From assembly GCA_013180625.2 (NCBI GenBank), contig SNVD02002428.1, positions 100,931-164,930 of the forward strand: a DNA stretch of 64,000 nt, read 5' to 3'. The translations under genes were made by a program, and so were the position numbers. The stretch comes from Boswellia sacra (taxonomy: Eukaryota > Streptophyta > Magnoliopsida > Sapindales > Burseraceae). Position 1 is the stretch's first letter. Every line of letters begins with the position of its first letter. The notes under the pieces are model-generated. The model worked only from the letters and a program-made list of their open reading frames with translations. It was not told where the DNA came from and ran no database searches. Positions 1-11,529 of the stretch are shown in pieces.

Positions 1-39
1 TGGTAAAGAAACAAGAATTATGTACGCATTGGAGCATGA

Positions 40-275
40 TCTAATGATGCCATGGAAGATGAATAACGACTTCTATTGAATCAAAATAGGAACGAAAAAA
101 TAATTAGGATTTAATTATAAAATAGAAAATAACTATATTTTGTTAAAAGTATATTCTTTAATTATTTTTTATATTGACAAAATATATATAGTTATCAAAA
201 TATTATTTTGATAAAATATATTTTGTTATTAAGCCCTTGTTTGTAATTTGATTGATGGATGATTTTGTGCTGCTT
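40..275 (+). repeat. Diverged copy of the segment at 32385-32600
   Basis: Shared anchors in the same order are a GATGCC/GATGGCC-plus-AAGATGAA stretch, a TTCTAT...AATCAAA...TAGGAA...GATTAGG-like stretch, and a TTATTTTGAT...TTTGTAATTT...GGATGATTT stretch. Identity by eye is about 70 percent with indels. I do not recognise a coding function. It may be an old dispersed element or part of a local duplication that also involves the small peptide genes at 8572 and 30133. Confidence 0.4.
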
Positions 276-282
276 AAATAAT

Positions 283-345
283 GGGGGAATCGAATCTGGG
301 TCAGACGGATGGAAGACTTCAACCTAACCACTGAGGCGAATGCTT
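283..345 (-). mobile_element. tRNA-derived SINE head (fragment)
   Basis: On the minus strand the piece reads like the promoter half of a tRNA-derived SINE. It has a box A-like CCTCAGTGGTTAGG (complement of 323-336) and, about 40 bases on, a box B-like AGATTCGATTCC (complement of 286-297), close to the GGTTCGANNCC consensus. There is no acceptor stem or cloverleaf, so it is not a working tRNA gene. The SINE tail and TSDs could not be delimited. Confidence 0.4.
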
Positions 346-589
346 TTATTATTGTAATTTTTGAATACTATAGTATATATATACATAAAAATACAAAATT
401 TCAAGAAAAAATTGAACATAAGGCTTGAATCGGCCGCAAAGATAACAACTACTCTGCGTGGACCACTAGGCTGCAACTCATCTTAATAAGAATGTTGGCA
501 ATGTTAATAATAATACTAAAACTAAAAGTTGAGCAAAAAAATAAAATTATAATAATTATAAATAATTGCAAAACTGGGGTATTTTTCTG

Positions 590-770
590 GGAATTCTGGG
601 GCCTGAACCTAGGCGGGGAACCCCGGCCCCAGTCGCCAAAAAAAGATTTTGGGGAATTTTTGGGGCCGGAAAGTGAAATTGATGTCCAGGGCCGGGCCGA
701 AGCCGGGGCCGGGCCGGGGGCGAGAGTTCCCAAGCCCCAACCCTGGCCTTGGATTTTGCCATCCCTATTT
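590..770. repeat. GC-rich repeat block of unknown class
   Basis: A sharp GC-rich island in AT-rich DNA, rich in GGGGCC and CCGGGGC motifs and ending near GCCATCCCTATTTGGG. It resembles the GC-rich subterminal parts of some plant DNA transposons and MITEs, but I see no terminal inverted repeat. Open frames through it on both strands are low-complexity and not credible proteins. Confidence 0.35.
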
Positions 771-810
771 GGGATAGCATGACCCTTATTATATATCTTA
801 AAGAAGCTAG

Positions 811-922
811 TAGGGGTAGATCCAATAATATAGGCTCTATTTTAGATTTCTAGAAATTAAAAAAAAAGATATATAAGAGTAGATCCAATAATGTAGGCTC
901 CATTTGAGATTCATCGAAACCG
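811..922 (+). repeat. Imperfect direct duplication, period about 63 bp
   Basis: TAGATCCAATAAT followed by TAGGCTC and a similar tail starts at 817 and again at 880, with moderate divergence. A small local tandem duplication with no visible function. Confidence 0.55.
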
Positions 923-1698
923 GCGAAAAAAAGTTTTAAAAAAACAATCTTCAAGGATTTTATAAAAATAAAAAAGTAATGGCAGGTATAAATTTTTAAT
1001 CCCAAAAATCAAAGACCTTTTAGTGCATTTTTCTTTTTTGCTCATTCAAGTTAAAATTTTATCATATATTAATTGAATGTTAGATAACCAATGATGATTG
1101 AACAATGATACTCTTCCCTACGACAAATGATTTCTATTGAATTATAGTAATGCTAGATATATAATTAAGTTGTAAAACCTAAAACCTAAATACAATCTGA
1201 CGTGACACTAATTCATGAGTGGATCAAAATGAAAATAAATAAAATAATTTTTAATGTCTAAAGTGGAAACCGTATATCCAATGACTTTATATCAAGTTAA
1301 GTTGTATAGGTTGGTTTGTATACAAAGTTGGTTGTATAAATAGAATTGTTAATTTAATTGATTATTGATGAATAAATGGGTTATAGACTTAATGAATGAT
1401 GTGACAATTTTAAATTTATACCAAATTATTGGATATGCATGATTTTTAGATAAATTTTAAAATCATATCACATGCATAATAATTAGGCTTAACCAGGCAT
1501 GTGTCTCTATTAATTATGATATGTATCTCCCATTTAGTGGTGGGATGACATGCCATACATGTGCCTCACCCATTGGATGGAGGCACATATATCGGAGATA
1601 ATCTTGCCTTAATATATAATAACAAATTCTCAAGAGCAAGATGCAAAGATGACTTGGTTAAAATATAGGTAAAAAATTAACTAACTTAAAATTAACAT

Positions 1699-3330
1699 TG
1701 ACACATACAAAGATAGGATTTTCTTCCAAGTGTAGGAGCGTCGAAATAATAAACCCGACAAGACCTGGGTGAGATTTAGCGGTACGAATCAAGGATAAAC
1801 AAATAGGATATGAATAATTCAAACATATAACAAGATGATGTTAACAAATAATAAATAAAGATGGTAGGCAATATATCCAATCATTCAAATGTAAAACAAA
1901 AATAAGAAGCGTTAAAAGAGACCATAGAAATAGTTGGTAAAACATACCATAGCAAATGAAAGGATAATTTCATAAGCAATAAACAAGAGTAAATGAAATA
2001 CACTGCAAGTAAGAGAAATTAACTTAATGGTAATTGAAGCTAAGTTTAGGGGATTCACTATTGATATATTAAATAAAGACTACTCATCCAATAATAACTA
2101 ATTAGAATCCACATATCAAAGAGGTTCCAATTGGAAAGTATATCATTTAATTTCCTTTTAGTTATATGAATTATATTTGTCTCATTACCAATATTTATAC
2201 TACTCGTGTAAATGGGTTCAAGCATCCAATGTGTCAATCACTATATGTGTACAACAAATTAAGGTTTCTAACTAGACTTGTATTGGTAAGGAAAAACTCT
2301 ACAACGTCTAGAAAGGATACAAGAATTTGATGTGCCAAGGATTATGTATGCCCTCCATTTTACGAGTGGTGTTAAGACCGATTGAGAAAATAAATATAAA
2401 ACATATAAAATAAAAAACACAATAATATAATCTTTAAGCACATATCAAAGGATTAGAGAATTCTTATTCTTAGATTAAGGGTTTTACCATATCTCCTTAG
2501 CAAAAGAGAAATTAATGAAACATTATGCCAAAAAGAAAATAAATTGTAAGAAGGAAAAGATTTATTAATAATATTAAAAGAACGAAACACAAGAGAGAAA
2601 ACACAATATTACGAGATCTCAGCCAAAAGCCAAAATGCTCTTTTGGATCACAACACTCATCTATTTATACATACAATTGAGGGGGAATTGTCAAATTACA
2701 AAGAAGGCAATTGTTGACAATTTGAATCATCATGTCAACCGAATTTGACCACTAATTTTGGCATTGAGATATTCATAATTTGGATTACATGTCTTCATGG
2801 AAGTTGTAGACATTTCTCTCATATTTCTAGATCACTTTGAATCATATGATTTAGAAACGTATTTCAAGAGGTATGGTAAAAGTATAGAGACATGGTCAGG
2901 CTAGGCCAAGACTACATATTGGTTCATTTTAAGCCCATTTTTGGCCTATTAGATGCCCAAATTTCATGATTCTTGTAATAAAATTGTATATACAATTTAA
3001 TCAGCTTTACATGGTTAGGCGAGGTCGAGAGTTCAGACGGGTTCATTTTAAGCCCATTTTTGACCTATTAGATGCCCAAATTTCATGATTCATGTAATAA
3101 CTTTTATATACAGTTTAATCAACTTTCCAAAGAATCAACGTTTGCACTATTATGATTTATCAATATAAAATTATGCCCATTTTACTAAGCCTACATCCAA
3201 AAAATTTAAATGAAACAAAATCAAAAGACGCAAAGACTACAAATATATTTAAGTTGAGGAATTTAGTGACACTATTAGTGTAATATAATGGATAAACTCT
3301 TACTAAACATACATATTTAAGTGTTCATCA
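1699..3330 (-). mobile_element. Solo LTR, Ty3 Athila family
   Basis: Starts TGACACATAC and ends TAAGTGTTCATCA, the reversed termini of the Athila LTRs seen complete at 42148-43511 and 57909-59292. Internal similarity is recognisable: the region around 1725-1800 with TAGGAGCGTCGAAATAATAA, and the 2720-3330 stretch. It is flanked by perfect 5-bp TSDs AACAT (1694-1698 and 3331-3335). No internal domain is present, so this is a product of LTR-LTR recombination. It is more diverged than the other Athila LTRs here and slightly longer (1632 bp), suggesting an older insertion. Confidence 0.85.
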
Positions 3331-3615
3331 AACATTCTTCAACAACAATAATAACAATAATGGTGATAAATTCAATTTAACAGAAAAAACTAAAAGATCT
3401 AGTAGTGAACTTGGCAAATGTTTGAATTAACATGCTATACGAAGCAAATTTGTGAATGGAACTGGTGCTTGTCGCTAGAAGTGGCTTTTTGACTTGTTTA
3501 CGATTGTAATATATGCCAAATTCTTGCTCAAATGGGCATATAATTTGCAAAGGTTTTGACAAAAAAAAATAAAAAAAAATCTTAATGCCAAGATATCTGT
3601 TTTCAAAAACTTTTT

Positions 3616-4185
3616 TGTTAGAATTGTGGCTCTTTAGCCATTGTGTGTGTGTGCAAGGATCCCACATGGAGTGGGAGTCTTTGTGTTGGAGAGACTTAGG
3701 TTTATAAATAAAAGCCAAGTCTTCTCACTTAGTTGTACCATAGAAAATTCTCCTCCACCCCCTCTATTTGTAAGGTTTCACATATAAGACCTCATAGTTT
3801 AAGGGGCCTTTCATTAAGGAACTTAAAGTTTATAATATTTGTTTTTTCCCCTTTAATTTTGGGTATTCGTAGTATTACCCAAGTGTTTGGGTAATTACAG
3901 TTTAACCCAATTATTCGGATAATTGCAGTTTGACCCAATAGTTGTGACATTTGTATTGTGGCCCAAAAGTTTGTAATTCTCTTTGAAGATAGTGGAAGGT
4001 TTCTTCAGCGGCGCCCGAGGACGTAGGTATTTATACCGAACCTCGTTAAATCTTGGTGTTCTTTCTATTCTGCATTGTGGTTGATTGGTTGCCTCTTTAG
4101 TTGCTATTATATTCAATTATCTAGCATAGTTTGTGGTTGTGCATTTTGGTTGTTCTGTTGGTCATGACTTCCGCTGTGCATAACA
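3616..4185 (+). repeat. 5' LTR of Tork element
   Basis: TG...CA-type LTR with a short GT run near 3650 and a good TATA box, TTATAAATA, at 3702-3710. The TATA box lies about 90 bases into the LTR and is conserved in the 3' copy (TATAAATA, 7789-7796). Confidence 0.9.
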
Positions 4186-4187
4186 AT

Positions 4188-4199
4188 TGGTATCAGAGC
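4188..4199 (+). promoter_or_regulatory. Primer binding site, initiator tRNA-Met
   Basis: TGGTATCAGAGC starts two bases after the LTR end. It is complementary to the 3' end of plant initiator tRNA-Met, the usual primer for Copia elements. Confidence 0.93.
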
Positions 4200-4351
4200 C
4201 TAAGGTTGTGGGTAGTTAGTGGCTATTTCATTGAAGCACTTACTACTATTTTGGGCTGTTGAATTTGGATTGCTAGTTTTTGAATATAATAGTTTGTTTG
4301 GAGTTTGGTTATTGGTGATTTGTGTATCGAACTTATTTGTGAGAGATAGTA

Positions 4352-5105
4352 ATGGCATCATCGTCAACTGTATCAGAGACGATAGTGACTGTGACAAATG
4401 TAAAAATAGATGTTGAAAAATTTGATGGTCGAAATAATTTCGGCTTATGGCAGAGTGAGGTGTTGGACGGGTTGTATCTTGGATATTGTTCTGGAAGAAA
4501 CAAAACTAGAAGATATCAGTGCAAGAGATTGGGACAGGCTGAATATAAAAGCTTATGGGTTGATTCGCTCTTGCTTGTGTAGAGAACAAAAGTATCCATT
4601 CACGAAGGAGACATCTGCAAGCAAACTGTGGAAGGCGCTAGAAAACAAATATATGAAGAAAAGCAATGAGAATCGGCTGTATCTATTGAAGAGATTGTTT
4701 TGTCTCTAGTTGAAACCAAGTACAAGCATTAGTTCTCATATTGATGAGTTTAATAAGTTAATTGCTGATTTGTTAAACTTAGATGGAACCTTCAAAGATG
4801 AAATTAAGGCTATGCTATTGATTGGCTCACTTTCGGATGAATTAAATCATTTGTGCATTAGTCTTATCAATGGGAAAGATAAACTGTCTTTTGAAGAAGT
4901 TTGTTCTGCTTTGTTGAATTATAAAATTTGTAAGAAAGATCAAAGGGAACATAGGGATGAGTCAGTAGATGAATTGATAGTGAGAGGGCGTAGTCATGAT
5001 AGGAAACCAGGAAAAAGGAAAAAATCTTAGTCGAGGGATAGATTAGGAAAAGATGAGTGTGCCTTTTATCGCGAGAAAGGGCATTGGAAAAAAGATTGTC
5101 CTAAG
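4352..5105 (+). pseudogene. Copia gag polyprotein segment, broken
   Basis: Capsid/nucleocapsid part of a Tork-type polyprotein (UBN2/gag family). It starts MASSSTVSET, contains KFDGRNNFGLWQ, then LWKALENKYMKKS and LSFEEVCSALLNYK, which are typical conserved gag segments. The frame is broken by a shift after about residue 40 and by stops near 4707 and 5028. The zinc knuckle (about 5057-5100) reads CAFYREKGHWKKDC: the second cysteine of the CCHC pattern has become tyrosine. It would not make functional capsid. Confidence 0.85.
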
Positions 5106-5690
5106 TTGAAAAAGAAAGATAAGGGCAAGGCTATTTCTGATGCATGTGTTGTTGAGTGTGAGGATGATAGTGAGTCAGATATATGTCTAGTTGATCATCG
5201 ATCCACTTCTGGTTCTGATGAGTGGATTATGGATTCGGGCTGTACTTATCATATGTGTCCACATAGGGAATGGTTCTTTCAGTTTGAAGAGCTTGATTGT
5301 GGAGTTATGTATATGGGCAATGATGATATTTGCCATACTGCTGGGATAGGTTCGATCCGTTTGAGGAATCATGAGGGACTAACTAGAGTTCTGATAGATG
5401 TTCGGTATGTATCGAAGTTGAAGAAGAATCTCATCTCTTTGGGAGCCTTGGAATCTAAAGGTTATGCAGTATCTATTAGAGATGGTATTCTAAGGGTTAC
5501 TTTAGGCACTCTGTGGTATTAAAAGGCACTAGGAGGAACAACTTTTATTACTATAATGGTAGTACGGTTATTGGATCAGCGGCTATGGTTTCTGATAATG
5601 ATGCAGATTCAAAGATCACGAGATTATGGTATATGCGTTTGGGACATGCAGGTGAGAAAGCCTTATTCAGTTTGGTGTCCCAGTTCTAGG
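5106..5690 (+). pseudogene. Copia protease and gag-pre-integrase, broken
   Basis: Aspartic protease with an intact active-site region, MDSGCTYHMCPH (DSG near residue 42 of this frame). It continues through LIDVRYVSKLKKNLISLGALESKGY, the typical end of the domain. A stop at 5521 is followed in another frame by a gag-pre-integrase remnant with MRLGHAGEKA near 5630-5660. Sequence then jumps to the post-integrase linker, so the DDE integrase core has been lost by deletion at about 5680. Confidence 0.85.
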
Positions 5691-7602
5691 AAGATTGTAT
5701 CCAGCAGAGATGTGACATTTGATGAGTCTTTAATGTTGAAGAAATCAGAAAACTAGACAAAGGTGAATGGTACTCCACAGCAGGTGGAGCATACTCAGTA
5801 GTAGGTAGAGTTTGAAACGACGACATTGAACCAAGTTAGATCTGTTGAGACAAATGATGGTACTCCTATGACAGAGGGAGATTTGGGAGATGATGGTGAG
5901 GGTTCTACTTAGGAACCTCAACAGCAACAAGAATCTATTGCAGTTGATAGGCCAAGACGTAAGATTCGCAAACCCGCTCGATTTGCTGATATGGTGGCCT
6001 ATGCACTTCCAATTGTAGATGCTGATATTCCTTCCACTTATAGAGAGGCAGTCAGATCTTTTGAAGTTAATAAGTGGAAGACAGCTATGAGCAAAGAGAT
6101 GCAGTTTCTTCAGAAGAATGAAACTTGGGAGCTAGCTCAACTACCGAAGGGTAAAAAAGTAATTGGGTGCAAATGGATATATGCAAAGAAAGATGGATTT
6201 CCTGACAAGAATGACGTCTGCTACAAGGCAAGGTTGGTAGCTAAAGGTTATGCTCAGAGGAAAGGAAATGAATACAATGAGGTATTTTCTCCAATTGTGA
6301 AACATTCTTCCATTAGAATTTTGTTGGCCTTGGTAGCTCAGATGAATATGGAACTAGTTCAACTTGATGTAAAAACTGCATTTTTACATGGTGACTTGGA
6401 AGAGGAAATCTATATGACTCAGCCAGAGGGATTTAAAGTTGCTGGTAAGGAAAATTTGGTATGCAAACTGAAAAGATCGCTTTATGGTTTGAAGCAATCT
6501 CGTAGACAGTGGTACAAGCGATTTGATCGGTTTATGATGGGTCAAAGGTACACAAGAAGCAAGTTTGATAATTGTGTGTATTTTTTGAGGCTACATGATG
6601 GTTCTTTCATTTATCTACTCTTGTATGTTGATGATATGTTGATAGCTTCGACGAATGTCAAAAAAATTGCAAAGTTGAAGACTCAGTTGAATCGAGAGTT
6701 TGAGATGAAAGATTTGGGAGAAGCTAAGAAGATTCTAGGCATGGAGATTAGTAGAGATAGAGGGAGAAGTAAGATTTGTTTGACTCAGAAGCAATATCTG
6801 AAGAAGGTATTACAGCGGTTTGGCATTACAAAGCAGTCAAAACCTGTAAGTACCCCATTTGCTCCTCATATGAAGCTCAGTGCATCTTTGTCTCCTAATA
6901 TAGATGAGGAACGAGAGTATATGTCTTGAGTTCCATATGCTAATGCACTTGGTAGCTTGATGTATGTTATGGTGTGTACGAGACCCAACATTTCACATGC
7001 AGTTGGAGTTGTGAGCAGGTATATGCATGATCCTGGTAAAGGACATTGGCAAGTAGCGAAATGGATTCTACGGTATTTGTTGAAAACCGTAGATGTTGGC
7101 TTAGTCTTTGAGAGGGATGATAAATGTGATCAGTATGCTATTGGTTATGTTGATTCAGATTATGCTGGTGATTTGGATAAACGTCGATTGACAATCGATT
7201 ATGTGTTTACTCTTGCAAGAGCACCAGTGAGTTGGAAGTCTACTTTACAGTCTACAGTGGCTTTATCTACTACAGAGGCAGAGTATATGGCAATGACATA
7301 GGCTATGAAGGAAGCTATTTGGTTACAGGGATTGATGGATGAATTGGGAATTGGACAGAAGAAGATGACTCTTTATTTTGACAGTCAAAGTGCTATCCAC
7401 TTAGCGAAGAATCCAGTGTTCCATGTTCGTACAAAGCATACTGATGTTCGGTATCATTTTGTGCGGGAGATCATTGATGAAGGAAGAATCTTACTTCAGA
7501 AGATTGAGACTGCCCGAGAATCCCGCAGATATGTTGACTAAGGTTGTGACAATGATCAAGTTCAGTCATTGTTTGGACTTGATCAACATTGTGGAGTTTG
7601 AC
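5680..7602 (+). pseudogene. Copia reverse transcriptase and RNase H
   Basis: The RT is the best preserved part. An uninterrupted 312-codon frame (5991-6929) holds WKTAMSKEMQFLQKNETWEL, KARLVAKGYAQ, QLDVKTAFLHGDLEEEIYM and the catalytic YVDDMLIAS near 6630. A stop at 6927-6929 interrupts the C-terminal part, which continues with PYANALGSLMY and DSDYAGDLDKRRLT. RNase H follows with STTEAEYMA and DSQSAIHLAKNPVFH. A stop at 7299 and a frameshift before NPADMLTK break it. The family copies RNA to cDNA and degrades the RNA strand. This copy is defective. Confidence 0.92.
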
Positions 7603-7690
7603 TGCGCCATTGGACGAATTTGGAGGCGTTGCAGTTGTGATAGAGAATGTGGGAAAAAGAAGAGTCTTGTGGTGGAATGGTTTAATCGCC

Positions 7691-7702
7691 AAGGTGGAGA
7701 AT
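7691..7702 (+). promoter_or_regulatory. Polypurine tract of Tork element
   Basis: AAGGTGGAGAAT directly precedes the 3' LTR start TGTTAG. It is the expected plus-strand priming site, and this form is common in Tnt1-like elements. Confidence 0.85.
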
Positions 7703-8270
7703 TGTTAGAATTGTGGCTCTTTAGCCATTGTGTGTGTGTGCAAGGATCCCACAGGAGTGGGAGTCTTTGTGTTGGAGAGACTTGGGCTTATAAATAAAAG
7801 CCAAGTCTCTCACTTAGTTGTACAATAGAAAATTCTCCTCCACCCCCTCTATTTGTAAGGTCTCACATATAAAACCTCATAGTTTAAGGGCCTTTCATTA
7901 AGGACCTTAAAGTTTGTAATATTTGATTTTTCTCCTTTGATTTTAGGTATTTGTAGTATTGCCCAAGTGTTTGGGTAATTACAGTTTGACCCAATTATTC
8001 GGGTAATTGTAGTTTGACCCAATAGTTGTGTCATTTGTATTGTGGCCCAAAAGTTTGTAATTCTCTTTGAAGATAGTGGAAGGTTTCTTCAACGGCGCCT
8101 GAGGACGTAGGTATTTATACCGAACCTCGTTAAATCTTGGTGTTCTTTCTATTTCTGCATTGTGGTTGATTAGTTGCCTCTTTAGTTGCTATTATATTCA
8201 ATTATCTAGCATAGTTTGTGGTTGTGCATTTTTATTGTTCTGTTGGTCATCGCTTCCGCTCTGCATAACA
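7703..8270 (+). repeat. 3' LTR of Tork element
   Basis: Pair of the LTR at 3616-4185, with the same TGTTAG...AACA ends and a few single-base indels. The right TSD TTTTT follows immediately. Confidence 0.9.
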
Positions 8271-8484
8271 TTTTTACCATGTAAAAGTAAATTTTTTACG
8301 AGGAATTTTTTTATTACTCGACACCCTGATTATGGGTCTTCTATTCATTACATTAAAAAAATCTATCTAGTATTGATCTCCTTGTTGTTTTAAATATATG
8401 TTAATAAACATAGGGAAAAAATTAGTAAAAAAATAAACTATCTCTACATAATTAATTACGATAGCCCTTCACTATTCGGTGTCC

Positions 8485-8493
8485 TATATATAT
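8485..8493 (+). promoter_or_regulatory. TATA box of decayed small peptide gene (copy 1)
   Basis: TATATATAT after ACTATTCGGTGTCC, about 80 bases upstream of the ATG at 8572. The same ACTATTCGG-N-G-CCTATATA arrangement precedes the second gene copy (30043), which supports a shared ancestral promoter. Confidence 0.5.
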
Positions 8494-8571
8494 GTAATTA
8501 CAAGTGGTTTCCATGATAGACGGATTCGAGAGAAAAGAAACTCAGAGAGAGTAAGAGAGAGAGCTTCTGAT

Positions 8572-9070
8572 ATGGCCACAAAAAGTAGCGTGGAACTTCG
8601 GTGGCTAATCGTGTTTTAACTCATACTTATCAGTATGGCAGCGGTGCATGCCGGATTACTAGATGATTGTGACACTTCATGCGCTTGAAGATGCAGTAAT
8701 ATTTTAAAGAGTTAGCTAGTCTGAATTAATCATATTTTTCTCTGTTAAAATTCAATTTTATAGGTTTGTTAGTATTTTTTTGATATTCTATAGTGTTAAA
8801 ATAATTCACGTACGTAAAAGAATTAATCAGTTTTGTTTGCAGATTCCAACGAATAAAATTGTCTGAAATTCAGCAATGTTGCTTCCTACAGGCTCGTGAT
8901 TTCTATGCCATTTATGTAACATTAAAATGAAAAGTCGCCATCTTGTGTGTACTCTGCAGCCCCTATACAGATTGAATAGTATTATAACGCTTGACCCATT
9001 GTACTGTTTTCTCGTTTTAATATTAAATGAATAACTGGTCTTATCTATAGCTGCACAGAAGCTCATGTTT
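8572..9070 (+). pseudogene. Small secreted Cys-rich peptide gene, copy 1, broken
   Basis: Starts ATGGCC after a GAGAGAGAG-rich leader. A hydrophobic signal-peptide-like stretch (LILISMAAVHAG) follows, then a few residues with cysteines. A TAA at 8617-8619 cuts the signal sequence and a TGA at 8686-8688 ends the frame before most cysteines. A putative 3' exon starts after a good acceptor, TTTGTTTGCAG, at 8842. It continues with sequence similar to the 3' region of the second copy at 30471-30700. By architecture (signal peptide plus short Cys-rich tail) it is like plant thionin-like or other defence peptides. The exact family is unresolved. Confidence 0.65.
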
Positions 9071-9093
9071 TCGCCCTCTTCTTTTCTCTCTCC

Positions 9094-9102
<9 letters not shown>

Positions 9103-9148
<46 letters not shown>

Positions 9149-9149
9149 A
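9103..9149 (+). repeat. (TC)n-(AC)n compound microsatellite
   Basis: Uninterrupted TC dinucleotides run into AC dinucleotides just downstream of the decayed peptide gene. Confidence 0.95.
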
Positions 9150-9289
9150 AATAACAAATTGTTACAATATTGTTAGATTTTTATCATTCCCTTCTCGTTC
9201 ATTTGCCACTTGTCACACTCTAAAATTTATCAACATTGCATAATTCCTAGCTAACCATGTGGCCATGAATCCTATGAACCAAAGATTGA

Positions 9290-9296
9290 TATATAC

Positions 9297-9359
<63 letters not shown>

Positions 9360-9374
9360 CTATATATATATATG
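9290..9374 (+). repeat. (AT)n microsatellite
   Basis: About 85 bases of almost pure AT/TA dinucleotide with a few C interruptions. It can fold back on itself and is a likely place for assembly length errors. Confidence 0.95.
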
Positions 9375-10169
9375 TTTTCGATGCTCTATAAATAGAAGGC
9401 AAACTGGAAATCCTAAGAATAAGCAATAAAATTACTCCTCCACTTTTTGCCCTACATTTACTCTTTTATTTCTTTACTTCATTCACAGCGGCATGTCATT
9501 TCCACTCACACTTAAATACTTCCTCAGTTTGTATTACATTTGTTATGAAACTAAGGTGAACAATAGAGAAATAAGAACAATAAAATAATAACAAAACAAG
9601 GATTTTACGTGAAAAACTTCGAAACCGAAGAAAAAACACGACCTGTCAGATACAAAACTTTACTACATAAAAAATTATTATAATCGTATAGACTTTGAAT
9701 CACTTCCAAAAACCATTCCCAAAGACCTCTAATGCACCCCTCTTTACCAAGCTATCTCACCCATTCACACCTCTAGGAGGAATTTTAACCACCCTACTAG
9801 AGAGAACTTTGCCTAGAGCTAAATCTTACCTTTTCCTTTTAATGTAGTCATTACACAGGAGATGCTAAGTCAGATATCAGATTTTGTAATGATTGTTTGA
9901 AATTGGGGGTGTTTATGTAATTTTAAAATGAAAAATTGGGGGAAAAATACTTCATTGAAAATCTAGGGGTTCATACCTACTTAAATAATTAATTAAAATT
10001 TATTCTAACCTATTATTAGAATAGGGGAACAAATGTAAATGTGAATGTGATTTGTCGCTAATTAAATATATTTTTCTAATACAAATGAAACTCTCTTGTC
10101 AAGTAAAATCCGTAATTAGCTCTATCCCTGTCATTAAAACAACCAATGTACGATACTAATGACACATAA
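9375..10169. other. Intergenic DNA, possible old LTR fragment
   Basis: No gene seen. The part from about 9540 to 9960 has wording often found in degenerate Copia LTRs, such as TTTTACGTGAAAAACTTC followed by an AAAAAACACGACC stretch and C-rich text. I find no matching partner, terminus or TSD in the window, so the assignment is weak. Confidence 0.3.
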
Positions 10170-11529
10170 TGTCACAACCCATACTGTATATACAGAGAGT
10201 AACATTTTATACAATCATTTAAATGAGAACTCTGCATTTCTTTCAAAAGTTAACATGAGTATCATCCAAAACAGAGTTCTTAATCACAACCACACCATTT
10301 TACTGTATATATAGGTACATTCAAAAATCAAAAGAATTAGTACAGTATGGCTAGAATAAGCTAGAGCAGTGGTCTGTGGTCGTCAAGGGAACTCTGCCAT
10401 CAATGTCAAAAGTCCTCCTCCATAACCCAGTCTACAGGTCACCTAAGGCACACAATAACTATAGTGAGTAAAAACTCAATAAGTAGGCTAAGAAGATATA
10501 CAACATGATACAACAACTGTAAAATTCAATCCGCAGTAGGAAGACTGTTCATTTCCTTGTACACAAGCCTAAGTCGACTTATTAAAGGAGAAATGACTTA
10601 GAATTTGCTTCGATTACAATTGCGCTCTTGCACCAATTCTGTGCCTAGATCTCTGTAGGTCGATTTAATCTCACATAAGTGAGTTCACATTCCTCCCTTT
10701 GGTACATTCTCATGTACAATCAAAATCACATAATAAGGAAGCTTCTACATTATTCATACAGTCACCTAGGGAAAAGGCTCTTTTATCAAGGTAGGACCTT
10801 TCAGTTTACAATCAGATCCCATATGTAGACCTAAATCACTTAGCCACCCATTGGTGGCATCCATAGGCAAGGCACCATCGCAGTGAGTATTTATCACATT
10901 CTCACATTTCACGAATCCGCCATCGCCCAAAGGTGATAGCCATATAATCTTGCTGGACTCTATCCTATCATACAGAACAGTACAGATACATTCAGGTGCC
11001 TAACCTTGAAATTGCTTGAGGCTAGTCTGACAATCTAGGTGATGCTCGATCCATGCTACCGAATCTCGTATAGAGAAACACATGGTCCAGACCTCCCCTC
11101 AAGCTATGGGAGTACGGTACAGTATAAATATATTCAGATGCCTACACTTGAAATAGCTCGAGGCTAGTCTGACAATCCGGGTGATACCGGGCCCATGCTA
11201 CCGAATCTCGTATAGAGAAACACATGGTCCAAACCTCCCCTCAAGCTATGAGAGCTAAACTTCCTAGGCCTTGGCATGCCAATCACGTTTCACAATTCAT
11301 CATCAGTCACAGTATTTCATATTTAAACATCAGGATACAAACAATTAACAGTGTTAAATCCATAATATTACATACAATATAACATAATTTATTGTGGCCT
11401 CATCCTAGTTAGCTTACTTACCTTGTACAGCTTCTTTTTGATGCTTGTGATTGACCTAACAACAAAAGAAAAATCTCTTTTTAGGTCATCATACACCTTG
11501 TAAAGCATTTCCTCTTTTTGGCTCTATTT
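10170..11529 (-). repeat. 3' LTR of Tekay element, outer part
   Basis: Starts TGTCACAACCC and matches 26413-27770 nearly base for base up to TTTTTGGCTCTATTT, where Athila element 1 begins. The rest of this LTR resumes at 18331. Confidence 0.9.
10984..11262 (-). repeat. Tandem duplication inside Tekay LTR, period 142 bp
   Basis: Two adjacent copies share GCTAGTCTGACAATC (starting 11021 and 11163) and ACCGAATCTCGTATAGAGAA. The same duplication with the same period occurs in the other LTR (27262 and 27404), so it predates this insertion and belongs to the family. Confidence 0.85.

Larger units (their letters stand above)
1..1693. other. AT-rich intergenic DNA
   Basis: No coding region that I can support. 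The stretch is AT-rich with short poly-A and poly-T runs. It contains a SINE-like scrap (283-345), a GC-rich block (590-770) and a short imperfect duplication (811-922), listed separately. Bases 40-275 resemble 32385-32600. The short frames crossing 449-825 follow GC-rich repeat sequence on both strands and look like chance frames. Confidence 0.7.
3616..8270 (+). mobile_element. Copia retrotransposon, Tork (Tnt1-like) lineage, integrase-deleted
   Basis: Two LTRs of 570 and 568 bp, both TGTTAGAATTG...CATAACA, are flanked by 5-bp TSDs TTTTT (3611-3615 and 8271-8275). An initiator-Met tRNA primer site follows the 5' LTR and a purine tract precedes the 3' LTR. Internal order is gag, protease, gag-pre-integrase, then reverse transcriptase and RNase H. 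The integrase core is missing: after the LRLGH-like motif near 5640 the frame runs straight into the linker normally found after integrase. The first 290 aligned LTR bases differ at about 16 sites, so it is not recent. Several stops and frameshifts make it non-autonomous. Confidence 0.92.

Noticed and set aside
283..345. A functional tRNA gene
   Set aside because: Only box A/B-like motifs are present; there is no acceptor stem or complete cloverleaf.
449..825. Overlapping frames on both strands in the GC-rich block
   Set aside because: Low-complexity Pro/Gly/Arg text caused by base composition; no domain, no conserved start.
3377..3718. 113-codon minus-strand frame
   Set aside because: It runs across the Tork LTR boundary into unrelated flank, so it cannot be an evolved gene.
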